From Gammaproteobacteria bacterium (lineage in GTDB: Bacteria; Pseudomonadota; Gammaproteobacteria; Cardiobacteriales; Wohlfahrtiimonadaceae): a stretch of DNA of 6,022 nt. The position numbers and the translations under genes were made by a program. The stretch lies in NCBI GenBank assembly GCA_003864535.1, contig BHEQ01000132.1:1-6022 (forward strand), read 5' to 3'. The notes under the pieces were generated by a model. That model saw nothing but the letters and a program-made list of their open reading frames with translations, was not told the origin of the DNA and searched no databases. Positions 1-6,022 of the stretch are shown here, piece by piece; within the stretch, counting starts at the first letter, position 1, and each line of letters starts with the position of its first letter.

Positions 1-90
1 CAAAGGGCCTCTTGCGCCAGCGCTTAAGCTATTTTGATTATCTGCAATTGGTGCGCCTGCAGTTGTCGTTTGATAAATCTTTTTAGGCAT
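1..90 (-). CDS. katA: Catalase, N-terminal 30 residues only (runs off the left edge)
   Basis: Reading the minus strand from an ATG at 90 gives 30 open codons to the window edge. They begin MPKKIYQTTTAGAPIADNQ and continue with NSLSAGARGPL. This matches the N-terminal signature of monofunctional haem catalases (small-subunit, KatA/HktE type), typically 'TTAAGAPVxDNQNSLTAGPRGPLLLQD'. The family dismutates hydrogen peroxide to water and oxygen in the cytoplasm, and clade-3 members commonly bind NADPH. No catalytic residue is visible, because the haem-pocket His and Asn and the proximal Tyr lie outside the window, so whether the gene is intact is unknown. The start is supported by a GAGGA Shine-Dalgarno site eight bases upstream. 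The usual Pro of 'AGPRGPL' is Ala here. The gene lies downstream of nadK on the same strand, 130 bp away. Identification is from the N-terminal motif only. Confidence 0.85.
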   Translation of the reverse strand, partial: MPKKIYQTTTAGAPIADNQNSLSAGARGPL

Positions 91-220
91 AATATATATC
101 CTCAATTATTGGTTTAGAAGTTTAATCGTATTAATATACAACATAAACTGATAGTAATGCATATTTACAGATGATTAAAGTCAATTAAATCAATAGAAGT
201 GATTAATTAATTTAATAGAG
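91..220. other. AT-rich intergenic region between nadK and the catalase gene
   Basis: This 130-bp gap very probably carries the catalase promoter, but no clean sigma-70 pair is visible. On the minus strand there is a TTGACT at 184-179 with no good -10 at the right distance, and a TATATT near 139-134 with no good -35. The short inverted repeat GTAA-N7-TTAC lies at 154-168. No G+C-rich hairpin follows the nadK stop codon, so nadK transcripts could run on into the catalase gene. Poor core promoters are common where an activator is required, but no activator site can be named with confidence. Confidence 0.5.
99..103 (-). promoter_or_regulatory. Ribosome binding site of the catalase gene
   Basis: GAGGA on the minus strand, eight bases before the ATG at 90. 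It is one of the two clearest Shine-Dalgarno sites in the window and fixes the start of the truncated catalase gene. Confidence 0.75.
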
Positions 221-1159
221 CTAGCGTTCATGCAGTGGATGATGTCCCCACTTGAGCTTCTCACGCAAGATACTAAAATAACTATAATCAGAAGGGTGGA
301 GTAAGCATAAGTCCTCATCTTGCGTATTTAGCTCTAAGCTTGCACCATAATTAAATGGCATTAGCACCTGACCATCGCAGGTAACTTTTACCGAGCTTTT
401 CGAGTTTTTCGCAAGCTCTATCCGCACTTTAGCACTCGAAGGAATCACAATGGGGCGATGGCTAAAAGTATGTGGGCAAATTGGCGCCATTAAGATTGCA
501 GGCAAGGTTGGATACATCAGTGGTCCCCCTGTTGAGAGCGCATAAGCGGTTGATCCTGTCGGGCTTGAGATAATTAAACCATCGGCCCAATATGTGGTTA
601 AAAACTCATCATTTACAAATACATTAAGCTCTATCATCCGCGCTAAATCTGTTTGATGAATGACCACTTCATTTAATGCGAGCGAGCTTAGCTCATCAAA
701 GCCTGTTTGCTTAATTTGAACATTTAATAATAAGCGTGGCTCTTCGATAAACTTACCTTCTAGTATCTCAATAAGACCTGTTTTAAGATGAGTTTTAGAT
801 AAATCGGCAAGAAAGCCTAAACGCCCTAAATTAACCCCTAATAATGGGATTTTAAATTGATGTAAGGCGCGGGCTGCGCTTAAAAATGTGCCATCTCCTC
901 CAAAGATAATAATCAAATCACAATTATTACCTAAAATTGCGGCAGCATCTATAGTTTCTTGATTATTATAATAAAGACCTTCATTACAATAAGTTTTTAT
1001 ATTATGGCGTGCCAGCCATGCGGATACTTGCTTGATTAATAGCGCTGCTGATTTATCTCGATACTTTCCAACTAAACCTATAGTGTTAAATTTAGATTCA
1101 AAGGGTAATATTGTATCCATTAAGATAGGATCAGGATCAGGATTATGATTGGGGCACAT
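221..1159 (-). CDS. nadK: NAD kinase
   Basis: Phosphorylates NAD to NADP in the cytoplasm, the only known route to NADP in most bacteria. The protein is 312 residues from the first ATG, against 292 in E. coli. The catalytic GGDGT motif is at 87-91 (Asp89 is the expected general base) and the conserved LNEVVIH at 162-168. The Gly-rich nucleotide-binding segment runs from DGLIISSPTGSTAY (193-206) to TGGP (210-213), CDGQ is at 261-264, and the C-terminal HPSDYSYF (288-295) closely resembles the enterobacterial end of the protein. There is no signal peptide or membrane segment. The start is uncertain. ATG at 1159 has a GGA eight bases upstream, the same spacing as the catalase gene, but adds a low-complexity leader containing NPDPDP. 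ATG at 1120 (residue 14) gives 299 residues, nearer the family length, but has no purine-rich site before it. The gene follows rlmKL on the same strand, beyond a terminator, and no convincing promoter of its own was found. Confidence 0.95.
   Translation of the reverse strand: MCPNHNPDPDPILMDTILPFESKFNTIGLVGKYRDKSAALLIKQVSAWLARHNIKTYCNEGLYYNNQETIDAAAILGNNCDLIIIFGGDGTFLSAARALHQFKIPLLGVNLGRLGFLADLSKTHLKTGLIEILEGKFIEEPRLLLNVQIKQTGFDELSSLALNEVVIHQTDLARMIELNVFVNDEFLTTYWADGLIISSPTGSTAYALSTGGPLMYPTLPAILMAPICPHTFSHRPIVIPSSAKVRIELAKNSKSSVKVTCDGQVLMPFNYGASLELNTQDEDLCLLHPSDYSYFSILREKLKWGHHPLHER
1127..1144. repeat. Short tandem repeat, three hexanucleotide units in the nadK 5' end
   Basis: AGGATC, AGGATC and AGGATT follow each other without gaps. 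Read on the minus strand they encode Asn-Pro-Asp-Pro-Asp-Pro, residues 6-11 of the long NadK reading. The unit is a multiple of three, so a copy-number change would alter length without shifting the frame. The repeat lies between the two candidate start codons, so it is either an N-terminal tail or leader RNA. Confidence 0.7.
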
Positions 1160-1216
1160 CTATTTATTCCATTTTTATAATAAAGTCGCCATGTAAGTTA
1201 TTAAGTTAAGGATTTT

Positions 1217-1238
1217 AAAAGTCCCCCCGCGAAGGGGG
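1217..1238 (-). terminator. Rho-independent terminator of rlmKL
   Basis: On the minus strand, 14 bases after the rlmKL stop codon, CCCCC (1238-1234) and GGGGG form an all-G:C stem of five base pairs. The loop is about five bases, around UUCGC, and the stem is followed by GAC and UUUU (1220-1217). The U-tract is short and is followed by AAAA, so read-through into nadK is possible. It is the only strongly G+C-rich non-coding hairpin in the window. Confidence 0.7.
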
Positions 1239-1252
1239 CGTTAGGGGAAAGA

Positions 1253-3454
1253 TTACTTTTTTTCTTGAATTTTATAGCATTGTCTGATTTTAGGATCACG
1301 CGCAAAATCTTCAGGAAGGGTTGATAAAGAAATATTTTCAATATTATAGGAATCTAAAATCTGAGCATCTAATTTAAAACGTCTAAAATTAGTTGAGAAA
1401 ATCAAAACGCCTTCAACATCGAGTAAAGTCATAGCATGATCAATCAAAGCCATATGGTCTTGTTGAATATCTAAAATACCTTCCATCCGTTTGGAGTTTG
1501 AAAATGATGGTGGATCCATAAAAATAACATCATATTTAGATTCTTTTTGCTTCATTAAAGGCTCTCTTTCTATAAAATCAACTTCATCAATTAACCATTT
1601 AATCACATCTGCTTGCACAAGTTTATGATCAGTTCCTGTTGTTAAATTATTTAACTCAAAATTCTCATCCGCCCAAGTCAAATAAGTTGCAGACATATCT
1701 ACCGTAGTTGTAGTTGTCGCACCGCCTATTGCCGCATGAACTGAAGCTGTGCCAGTATAGGCAAATAAATTTAAAAACCGCTTGTTTTGTGTAATTCTAC
1801 CAATTAATAAACGGACATCGCGGTGATCTAAAAACAAACCAGTATCAAGATAATCACTTAAATTAACCCAGAAAAGTGCCGCGCCTTCTTGCACTTTAAA
1901 GTATGCTTTATCATCGGTAACTTTCTCATATTGAGCCGCACCTTTTTGACGAATGCGCAGTTTAAGATAAATCTGCTTTGAATTAATTTCAGGATAAATC
2001 AGAGGAATTAACGCCATGGCTTTTTCCATGCGCACGAGTGCTTTATCAGGATCGATAGTTTTAGGCGCGGCAAATTCTTGAACTACTAAAGCATCCTTAT
2101 ATACATCAATTGCTAGATTAAATTCAGGTAAATCAGAATTATAAACCCGATAACATTCTATATTTTTAAGTTGCGCCCATTTTTCAAATTTCTTGCGATT
2201 CTTGCTTAAACGGTTTTTAAAATCTTCACCGCCATCAGCTAAATACTCAGCCATATCCAGCGTTTGTTTAACCTGCGCTAAGCGCTCACGATTCACAAAA
2301 TATTTATCTTCAATATCAAACTGTAAATATAAACATTCAAGCGCACCATTATAGAATTTATTCACCTTACGCGCTTTAAGCCCCATGGACTTACCCAAAG
2401 CTTCATTTGAGGTAATCACCCCCGCGCAATAGCCTTTAAAATCCTTTTTAAACCAATCTCCTAGCTCCGCGTATGTCGTTTTAAGCTCATCCTCATCGCC
2501 TAAACGTTCACCATATGGAGGATTAGTCACAATTAAGCCTGAAACAAAATCCACAGGTTTATTAAACCTTTGAAATGGTTGATTATAAAAACTCATGTTT
2601 TTAAGAACACGGGCACGATCGGCATTTATTTTAGTAATCCCAATCATGCGGGTGGAGAGCTCAACTCCGTGTAACTTACCTACATAAAACGCATCCCCAG
2701 CCTCGGCGCGGACATTTGCAGCATCCACGCACTCTTGCCAAATTTGGGCTTGATGTTGCTTCCATTTGAAAAATCCAAAATACTGCCTAAATAAGCCAGG
2801 AGCAATATCGCGCGCCATTAACGCAGCTTCAATTAAAATTGTCCCAGCACCACATAGAGGGTCTAAAAAGTGCTGCTGCTGGCGTGCTTTTTCAGGCCAG
2901 CCTGATTTGTACAAAAGAGCGGCGGCTAGATTTTCTTTAATCGGCGCAATCCCAGCATCTAATCTAAAGCCACGTTTGTGTAAGCTTATGCCAGATAAAT
3001 CAAGATAAAGCGTGTATTCATGTTCAGAAATATGCACATGAAAGCGTAAATCTGGATCTTCTTTAGCTACATTTGGGCGATCTTCCATTAATTCTTGAAA
3101 GTAGTCAACCACCGCATCTTTCACGCGTAATGCGGCAAAATGCGTATTTAAATGTGGATTTTTAGTAGCGGTTACTGAGATCAAAAAAGTTTGTTCAAGA
3201 CCTAAATGCGCAGACCAAGGAAAGCTTTGTAATTCAAAATGAAGCTTATCTAAATCTTTAAATTTGCCTGATTTTAAAACCAAAAAAACTTTAGAGGCAC
3301 AGCGTGACCATAAGCAAGCTTGGTAAGCATCTTTAATTTCACCTTCAAAACTTACGCCTGTCGCGCTCATTTTTCCTTCAATACCAAAGGGTTTGAGCTC
3401 ATCAACCACAAATTGGGATAGGCCTTGGGCGCAGCTAATAAAAAAAGATGACAT
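1253..3454 (-). CDS. rlmL: Bifunctional 23S rRNA methyltransferase RlmKL
   Basis: In E. coli the N-terminal half (RlmL) makes m2G2445 and the C-terminal half (RlmK) makes m7G2069 in 23S rRNA, using S-adenosylmethionine during 50S subunit assembly. The protein is 733 residues against 702 in E. coli. A THUMP RNA-binding domain covers roughly 40-155. The first methyltransferase has its SAM-binding motif DPLCGAGTILIEA at 198-210 and the N-methyltransferase motif NPPYGERL at 311-318. The linker and second domain carry RLSKNRKKFEKWA (415-427), the tract YLDTGLFLDHRDVR (535-548), a second SAM motif LNLFAYTGTASVHAA (561-575) and DPPSFSNSKRM (647-657). Both active-site motifs look intact. Part of the extra length is an acidic and basic stretch around 622-640, just before the DPP motif. 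The ATG at 3454 has AGTTGG eight bases upstream and a good promoter 31 bp upstream. A terminator follows the stop, so the gene is probably monocistronic. Confidence 0.97.
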   Translation of the reverse strand: MSSFFISCAQGLSQFVVDELKPFGIEGKMSATGVSFEGEIKDAYQACLWSRCASKVFLVLKSGKFKDLDKLHFELQSFPWSAHLGLEQTFLISVTATKNPHLNTHFAALRVKDAVVDYFQELMEDRPNVAKEDPDLRFHVHISEHEYTLYLDLSGISLHKRGFRLDAGIAPIKENLAAALLYKSGWPEKARQQQHFLDPLCGAGTILIEAALMARDIAPGLFRQYFGFFKWKQHQAQIWQECVDAANVRAEAGDAFYVGKLHGVELSTRMIGITKINADRARVLKNMSFYNQPFQRFNKPVDFVSGLIVTNPPYGERLGDEDELKTTYAELGDWFKKDFKGYCAGVITSNEALGKSMGLKARKVNKFYNGALECLYLQFDIEDKYFVNRERLAQVKQTLDMAEYLADGGEDFKNRLSKNRKKFEKWAQLKNIECYRVYNSDLPEFNLAIDVYKDALVVQEFAAPKTIDPDKALVRMEKAMALIPLIYPEINSKQIYLKLRIRQKGAAQYEKVTDDKAYFKVQEGAALFWVNLSDYLDTGLFLDHRDVRLLIGRITQNKRFLNLFAYTGTASVHAAIGGATTTTTVDMSATYLTWADENFELNNLTTGTDHKLVQADVIKWLIDEVDFIEREPLMKQKESKYDVIFMDPPSFSNSKRMEGILDIQQDHMALIDHAMTLLDVEGVLIFSTNFRRFKLDAQILDSYNIENISLSTLPEDFARDPKIRQCYKIQEKK

Positions 3455-3484
3455 TTATATATCCAACTTAAAAAACAAGGCTCT

Positions 3485-3513
3485 ATTCTAGCCTATAAAC
3501 CCGAATATGTCTT
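3485..3513 (-). promoter_or_regulatory. Sigma-70-type promoter of rlmKL
   Basis: On the minus strand AAGACA (3513-3508, 4 of 6 to TTGACA) is followed by exactly 17 bases and TAGAAT (3490-3485, 5 of 6 to TATAAT). The predicted RNA start near 3478 would give a leader of about 24 bases containing the ribosome binding site. This is the best-formed promoter in the window. Confidence 0.65.
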
Positions 3514-3531
3514 TGAGCATACACGCGTCTT

Positions 3532-3549
3532 TTGATTGAGCGCAACAAA
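3532..3549. promoter_or_regulatory. Imperfect dyad in the rlmKL/GH13 divergent region, possible operator
   Basis: The core TTGAGCGCAA (3536-3545) is a near-perfect palindrome with one mismatched pair, and TT at 3532-3533 matches AA at 3548-3549. Operators of LacI/GalR-type sugar regulators have this size and symmetry, but usually with a central CG rather than GC. The overlapping TTGAT-N4-CGCAA (3532-3545) also matches 8 of 10 positions of an FNR/CRP-family site of the form TTGAT-N4-ATCAA. It sits upstream of both divergent promoters. Which protein binds, if any, cannot be decided. Confidence 0.25.
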
Positions 3550-3596
3550 TGTAAGGGGAATTAAAATTTATAGAAGTATCCTTAGGTTAAATTTTA

Positions 3597-3602
3597 TATA
3601 CT
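3597..3602 (+). promoter_or_regulatory. Probable -10 element for the GH13 gene
   Basis: TATACT (5 of 6 to TATAAT) lies 32 bases before the ATG at 3635, placing a predicted RNA start near 3609. No acceptable -35 hexamer is seen 16-18 bases upstream, so the promoter would be weak or need an activator. The palindrome TTGATCAA (3609-3616) falls at the predicted RNA start and could hold a repressor or be chance. Confidence 0.4.
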
Positions 3603-3634
3603 ATTGCTTTGATCAATCATAGTTGGTATATCTA

Positions 3635-5365
3635 ATGAATAAATCTCCTTGGTGGAAAAATGCGGTTGCGTATCAAATTTATCCGCGTAGTTTTTATGAT
3701 AGTAATCAAGATGGTATTGGTGATTTAAAAGGAATTACCCAAAAGCTAGATTATCTGCACGAGCTGGGGATAGATATTATTTGGATCTGCCCGATGTACC
3801 AATCACCTAATGATGATAATGGCTATGATATATCAAATTATCAAGCAATTATGACTGAATTTGGGACAATGGCTGATTTTGATGAGCTCTTAAATGAATG
3901 CCATAAACGTAACATCAAATTAATCATCGATCTCGTTATTAATCATACTTCAGATGAACACGCGTGGTTTATTGAGTCCAGATCATCTACAACAAATCCT
4001 AAGCGTGATTGGTATATTTGGCAAGATGGCAAGCAAACGGCGACGCATAAAACGCATAAAGAGCCGAATAACTGGGAAAGCATCTTCCAAGGATCTGCTT
4101 GGAAATATGATCGACTCACAAAACAATGGTTTATGCACGTTTTTTCTGAACGCCAGCCTGATTTAAATTGGGAAAATAAAGAAGTACGTACAGCGTTATA
4201 TGCCATGATTAATTGGTGGTTAGCAAAGGGTATTGATGGATTTAGGGTTGATGCAATTAGCCATATCAAGAAAAAAACGCGTATAGACAAAAATATCCAT
4301 AAAAATACAGGCAAAATAACTTATCCAGATCTGCCTAATCCTAAAAAATTAGCGTATGTACCAAGCTATGCTTATCATATGAATGTGACTGGGATCGATG
4401 CTTATCTTACTGAGTTACGCGATCAAACATTTAAAAAATATGACATTATGACTGTAGGTGAAGCGAATGGAGTTTCGACGCAGCAAGCGCCTTTTTGGGT
4501 GAATGAAAAAGATGGGATTTTTAATATGATTTTCCAGTTTGAGCATTTAAGTTTATGGCAATCAGAAACTAAAAAAGAGGTTGATTTACCTAAACTTAAA
4601 CGCGTTCTTTCTAAATGGCAAAATACACTTGAAGGCGTGGGCTGGAATGCCTTGTATATTGAAAATCATGACCAACCACGCGCTGTTTCAACCTGGGGTG
4701 ATGATAAAAAGCACTGGTATGCGAGCGCAACGTGCTTAGCCACAATGTATTTTTTAATGAAGGGCACACCGTTTATTTATCAAGGGCAAGAGATTGGTAT
4801 GTGCAATGCAGTTTTTGCGCATATTGATGAATATCAAGATATATCTAGCAGAAATCTTTATCATAAAAAACGGAGTGAAGGCTTGAGTGATGCACAAGCT
4901 TTAGCAATTTTAGCGGATTGTTCCCGCGAGCATGCGCGTACTCCAATGCAATGGAATAATGCGGAAAATGCTGGATTTAGTGAACATAAACCATGGCTTA
5001 AAGTTAACTCTAATTATAAAAATATAAATGTAAAAATACAAAAGGATGCTGCGCATTCAATTTATGCATTTTATAAAAAATTAATTAATTTAAGAAAAAT
5101 AAACCCTATTTTATTAGATGGTGTTTATAAATTATTATGCCAAAAGCATCTCCAAATCTTTGCTTATACCCGCACTTTAAAAGACCAAACAATCGTTATT
5201 GTGTGTAATTTATCTGCACATGAATGTGATCTAAGTCGTCTTAAGCTACCTAAAATAAAGGAGTTATTACTGAGTAATATGCATGATATTGCAAAACTTG
5301 AGCCTACACATAATCAAATAAAAACCCTCGCAGCATATAATGCTTATGTATATTTAAGCGTATAG
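3635..5365 (+). CDS. GH13 alpha-glucosidase (oligo-1,6-glucosidase-like, probably subfamily 31)
   Basis: An exo-acting retaining glycoside hydrolase expected to release glucose from short alpha-linked glucosides such as isomaltose, panose or maltose in the cytoplasm. The start is taken at ATG 3635 (576 residues). An in-frame TTG at 3623 adds four residues, but AGTTGG lies at the right distance before the ATG and the MNKSPWW start fits the family. All GH13 regions are present: calcium loop DSNQDGIGD (22-30), DLVINH (99-104), the alpha-glucosidase motif QPDLNW (174-179), GFRVDA with nucleophile Asp206, GEA with acid/base Glu276, and ENHD with Asp346. A beta-sandwich domain C follows from about 470. 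There is no signal peptide. After the nucleophile comes Ala207, where alpha-1,6 enzymes usually have Val and alpha-1,4 maltases Thr. DAISHIKK followed by a basic loop (211-240) recalls glucosidases of lactobacilli. No transporter or regulator is adjacent. Trehalose-6-phosphate hydrolase and dextran glucosidase are close alternatives. Confidence 0.92.
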   Translation: MNKSPWWKNAVAYQIYPRSFYDSNQDGIGDLKGITQKLDYLHELGIDIIWICPMYQSPNDDNGYDISNYQAIMTEFGTMADFDELLNECHKRNIKLIIDLVINHTSDEHAWFIESRSSTTNPKRDWYIWQDGKQTATHKTHKEPNNWESIFQGSAWKYDRLTKQWFMHVFSERQPDLNWENKEVRTALYAMINWWLAKGIDGFRVDAISHIKKKTRIDKNIHKNTGKITYPDLPNPKKLAYVPSYAYHMNVTGIDAYLTELRDQTFKKYDIMTVGEANGVSTQQAPFWVNEKDGIFNMIFQFEHLSLWQSETKKEVDLPKLKRVLSKWQNTLEGVGWNALYIENHDQPRAVSTWGDDKKHWYASATCLATMYFLMKGTPFIYQGQEIGMCNAVFAHIDEYQDISSRNLYHKKRSEGLSDAQALAILADCSREHARTPMQWNNAENAGFSEHKPWLKVNSNYKNINVKIQKDAAHSIYAFYKKLINLRKINPILLDGVYKLLCQKHLQIFAYTRTLKDQTIVIVCNLSAHECDLSRLKLPKIKELLLSNMHDIAKLEPTHNQIKTLAAYNAYVYLSV

Positions 5366-5366
5366 A

Positions 5367-5957
5367 TTAGGGCGGCAATGGATTAATTCCGAATTTTTTA
5401 AGCATTGCCGCGGTTTCATATAAAGGCAGTCCCATAATTCCCGAATAACTGCCTGTTATTTGTGAGATAAATAAAGAACCTAATCCTTGGATTCCATAGC
5501 CTCCTGCTTTATCAAGAGGTTCGCCGCAATCCCAATAAGCTTTTATTTCAGATAATTCTAATTCTTTAAAAGAAACATCAGAAATTGATACAACATCTTC
5601 TTTATTCTTGCCATCAGTTATACACACCGCGGTATAAACTTGATGAGTTCTACCTGCAAGAATTTTCATTGTTTGGAGGAAGTCCTCAAAATCTAGAGGT
5701 TTGCCTAAAATACGATTATCAATAATGACGCTCGTATCAGCACTTATAATTAGTGCATCAGCTTCGTTAATCTCTTTAAATGCGGTAAGTGCTTTCCATG
5801 CCGCCATTCTTTTAACATAACTCATGGGTTTCTCACCATTAAGAATTCTTTCATTGATTGAGCTTGCATGAATTCTAAAATCTAAACCAAGCTGCGCTAA
5901 TAAAGTTTTTCTGCGCGGTGATGATGAGCCTAGAAATAGTTGGTATTTGTGGTGCAT
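5367..5957 (-). CDS. yhdE: Maf-family nucleoside triphosphate pyrophosphatase, YhdE type
   Basis: Hydrolyses nucleoside triphosphates to monophosphate and diphosphate. YhdE-type proteins prefer dTTP and UTP and their modified forms, and Maf proteins have been linked to septum inhibition and nucleotide-pool cleansing. The protein is 196 residues, the usual family length. It begins with the nucleotide-binding SSSPRR (11-16), followed by Glu36, the catalytic ADTSVI region with Asp74, LGKPLD (84-89), AGRTHQVYTAV (101-111) and GEPLDKAGGYGIQG (145-158). The RTHQVYTAV and DKAGGYGIQG segments fit YhdE rather than the m7GTP-specific YceF, which differs at both. The ATG at 5957 has AAGGAG four bases upstream and a TATAAT box 20 bases upstream. 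The stop codon is one base from the stop of the convergent GH13 gene. In E. coli yhdE lies in the mreBCD-rng cluster, but neither partner is visible here. Confidence 0.95.
   Translation of the reverse strand: MHHKYQLFLGSSSPRRKTLLAQLGLDFRIHASSINERILNGEKPMSYVKRMAAWKALTAFKEINEADALIISADTSVIIDNRILGKPLDFEDFLQTMKILAGRTHQVYTAVCITDGKNKEDVVSISDVSFKELELSEIKAYWDCGEPLDKAGGYGIQGLGSLFISQITGSYSGIMGLPLYETAAMLKKFGINPLPP
5372..5411. repeat. Nine-base perfect inverted repeat at the convergent 3' ends
   Basis: GCGGCAATG (5372-5380) and CATTGCCGC (5403-5411) are exact reverse complements separated by 22 bases. The repeat lies inside the last 15 codons of maf and just after the GH13 stop codon. A transcript from the GH13 gene would form the stem 6 bases past its stop. 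No U-tract follows in either direction, so it is not a classical intrinsic terminator, but no other terminator separates the two genes. Confidence 0.5.
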
Positions 5958-5961
5958 ATAT

Positions 5962-5967
5962 CTCCTT
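5962..5967 (-). promoter_or_regulatory. Ribosome binding site of maf/yhdE
   Basis: AAGGAG on the minus strand, four bases before the ATG at 5957. It is the strongest match to the anti-Shine-Dalgarno sequence in the window, though the spacing is short. Confidence 0.75.
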
Positions 5968-5976
5968 TGGGACTAA

Positions 5977-5982
5977 ATTATA
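5977..5982 (-). promoter_or_regulatory. Perfect -10 element upstream of maf/yhdE
   Basis: TATAAT on the minus strand (5982-5977), giving a predicted RNA start about 13 bases before the ATG and a very short leader that still contains the ribosome binding site. The region where a -35 should lie (about 6000-6005) has no good TTGACA match. It overlaps an imperfect palindrome GCATA-TATT-TATGC (5992-6005). Confidence 0.5.
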
Positions 5983-6022
5983 TTAAACGGCGCATATATT
6001 TATGCTTTAGATTATGTAGAAG

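Noticed and set aside
193..218. Two ATAG tetranucleotides 22 bases apart, as in an OxyR site upstream of the catalase gene
   Set aside because: The paired CTAT elements expected at 204-207 and 226-229 match only 2 of 4 and 1 of 4, and most of the flanking consensus bases are absent.
1177..1182. TATTAT on the minus strand as a -10 box for nadK
   Set aside because: There is no -35 at a normal distance, and the predicted RNA start would fall at the ribosome binding site, leaving almost no leader.
1221..1245. G+C-rich palindrome after rlmKL as a REP-type repeat or attachment site
   Set aside because: No second copy occurs in the window, and its position right after a stop codon followed by UUUU is explained by a terminator.
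2766..3008. 80-codon open frame on the plus strand
   Set aside because: It lies entirely opposite the conserved RlmL methyltransferase region, has no recognisable domain or convincing ribosome site, and is a shadow frame.
3623..3634. TTG at 3623 as the start of the GH13 gene
   Set aside because: The TTG falls inside the AGTTGG ribosome-site candidate of the ATG at 3635 and adds only four non-conserved residues.
3943..4314. Open frames of 123 codons (minus) and 70 codons (plus) inside the GH13 gene
   Set aside because: Both overlap the catalytic barrel of an intact GH13 gene, show no family motif, and are explained by its codon composition.

Overview
The window is AT-rich chromosomal DNA that is most simply read as gammaproteobacterial. 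The main reason is the fused two-methyltransferase gene rlmKL (rlmL), a fusion characteristic of Gammaproteobacteria. NadK and the YhdE-type Maf protein also resemble enterobacterial proteins. The low G+C would suit a host-associated or fermentative lineage, but the genus cannot be fixed from this sequence.

Layout from left to right. At the left edge lies the 5' end of a catalase gene on the minus strand, of which only the first 30 codons are inside the window. A 130-bp AT-rich gap follows, then nadK (minus), a 93-bp gap holding a G+C-rich hairpin terminator, and rlmKL (minus). A 180-bp divergent promoter region separates rlmKL from a plus-strand GH13 alpha-glucosidase gene. That gene converges with a single-base gap on maf/yhdE (minus), whose promoter and Shine-Dalgarno site fill the last 65 bases. 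There is no tRNA, rRNA, CRISPR array, insertion sequence or gene-free stretch over 300 bases.

The genes are mostly independent housekeeping functions. RlmKL modifies 23S rRNA, NadK makes NADP, Maf/YhdE removes non-canonical or modified nucleotides, and catalase removes hydrogen peroxide. NadK and catalase run in the same direction and have a plausible link, because NADPH supports oxidant defence and binds many clade-3 catalases. The GH13 enzyme is the accessory piece: a cytoplasmic exo-acting glucosidase with no transporter, PTS component or regulator beside it, set between two core genes. Its residue after the catalytic nucleophile and its domain-B sequence set it apart from the standard oligo-1,6-glucosidase and maltase types.

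I found no convincing undescribed system here. The items worth a second look are the orphan GH13 gene, a dyad upstream of it, a long perfect inverted repeat at the convergent gene ends, and an uncertain NadK N-terminus built on a hexanucleotide repeat.
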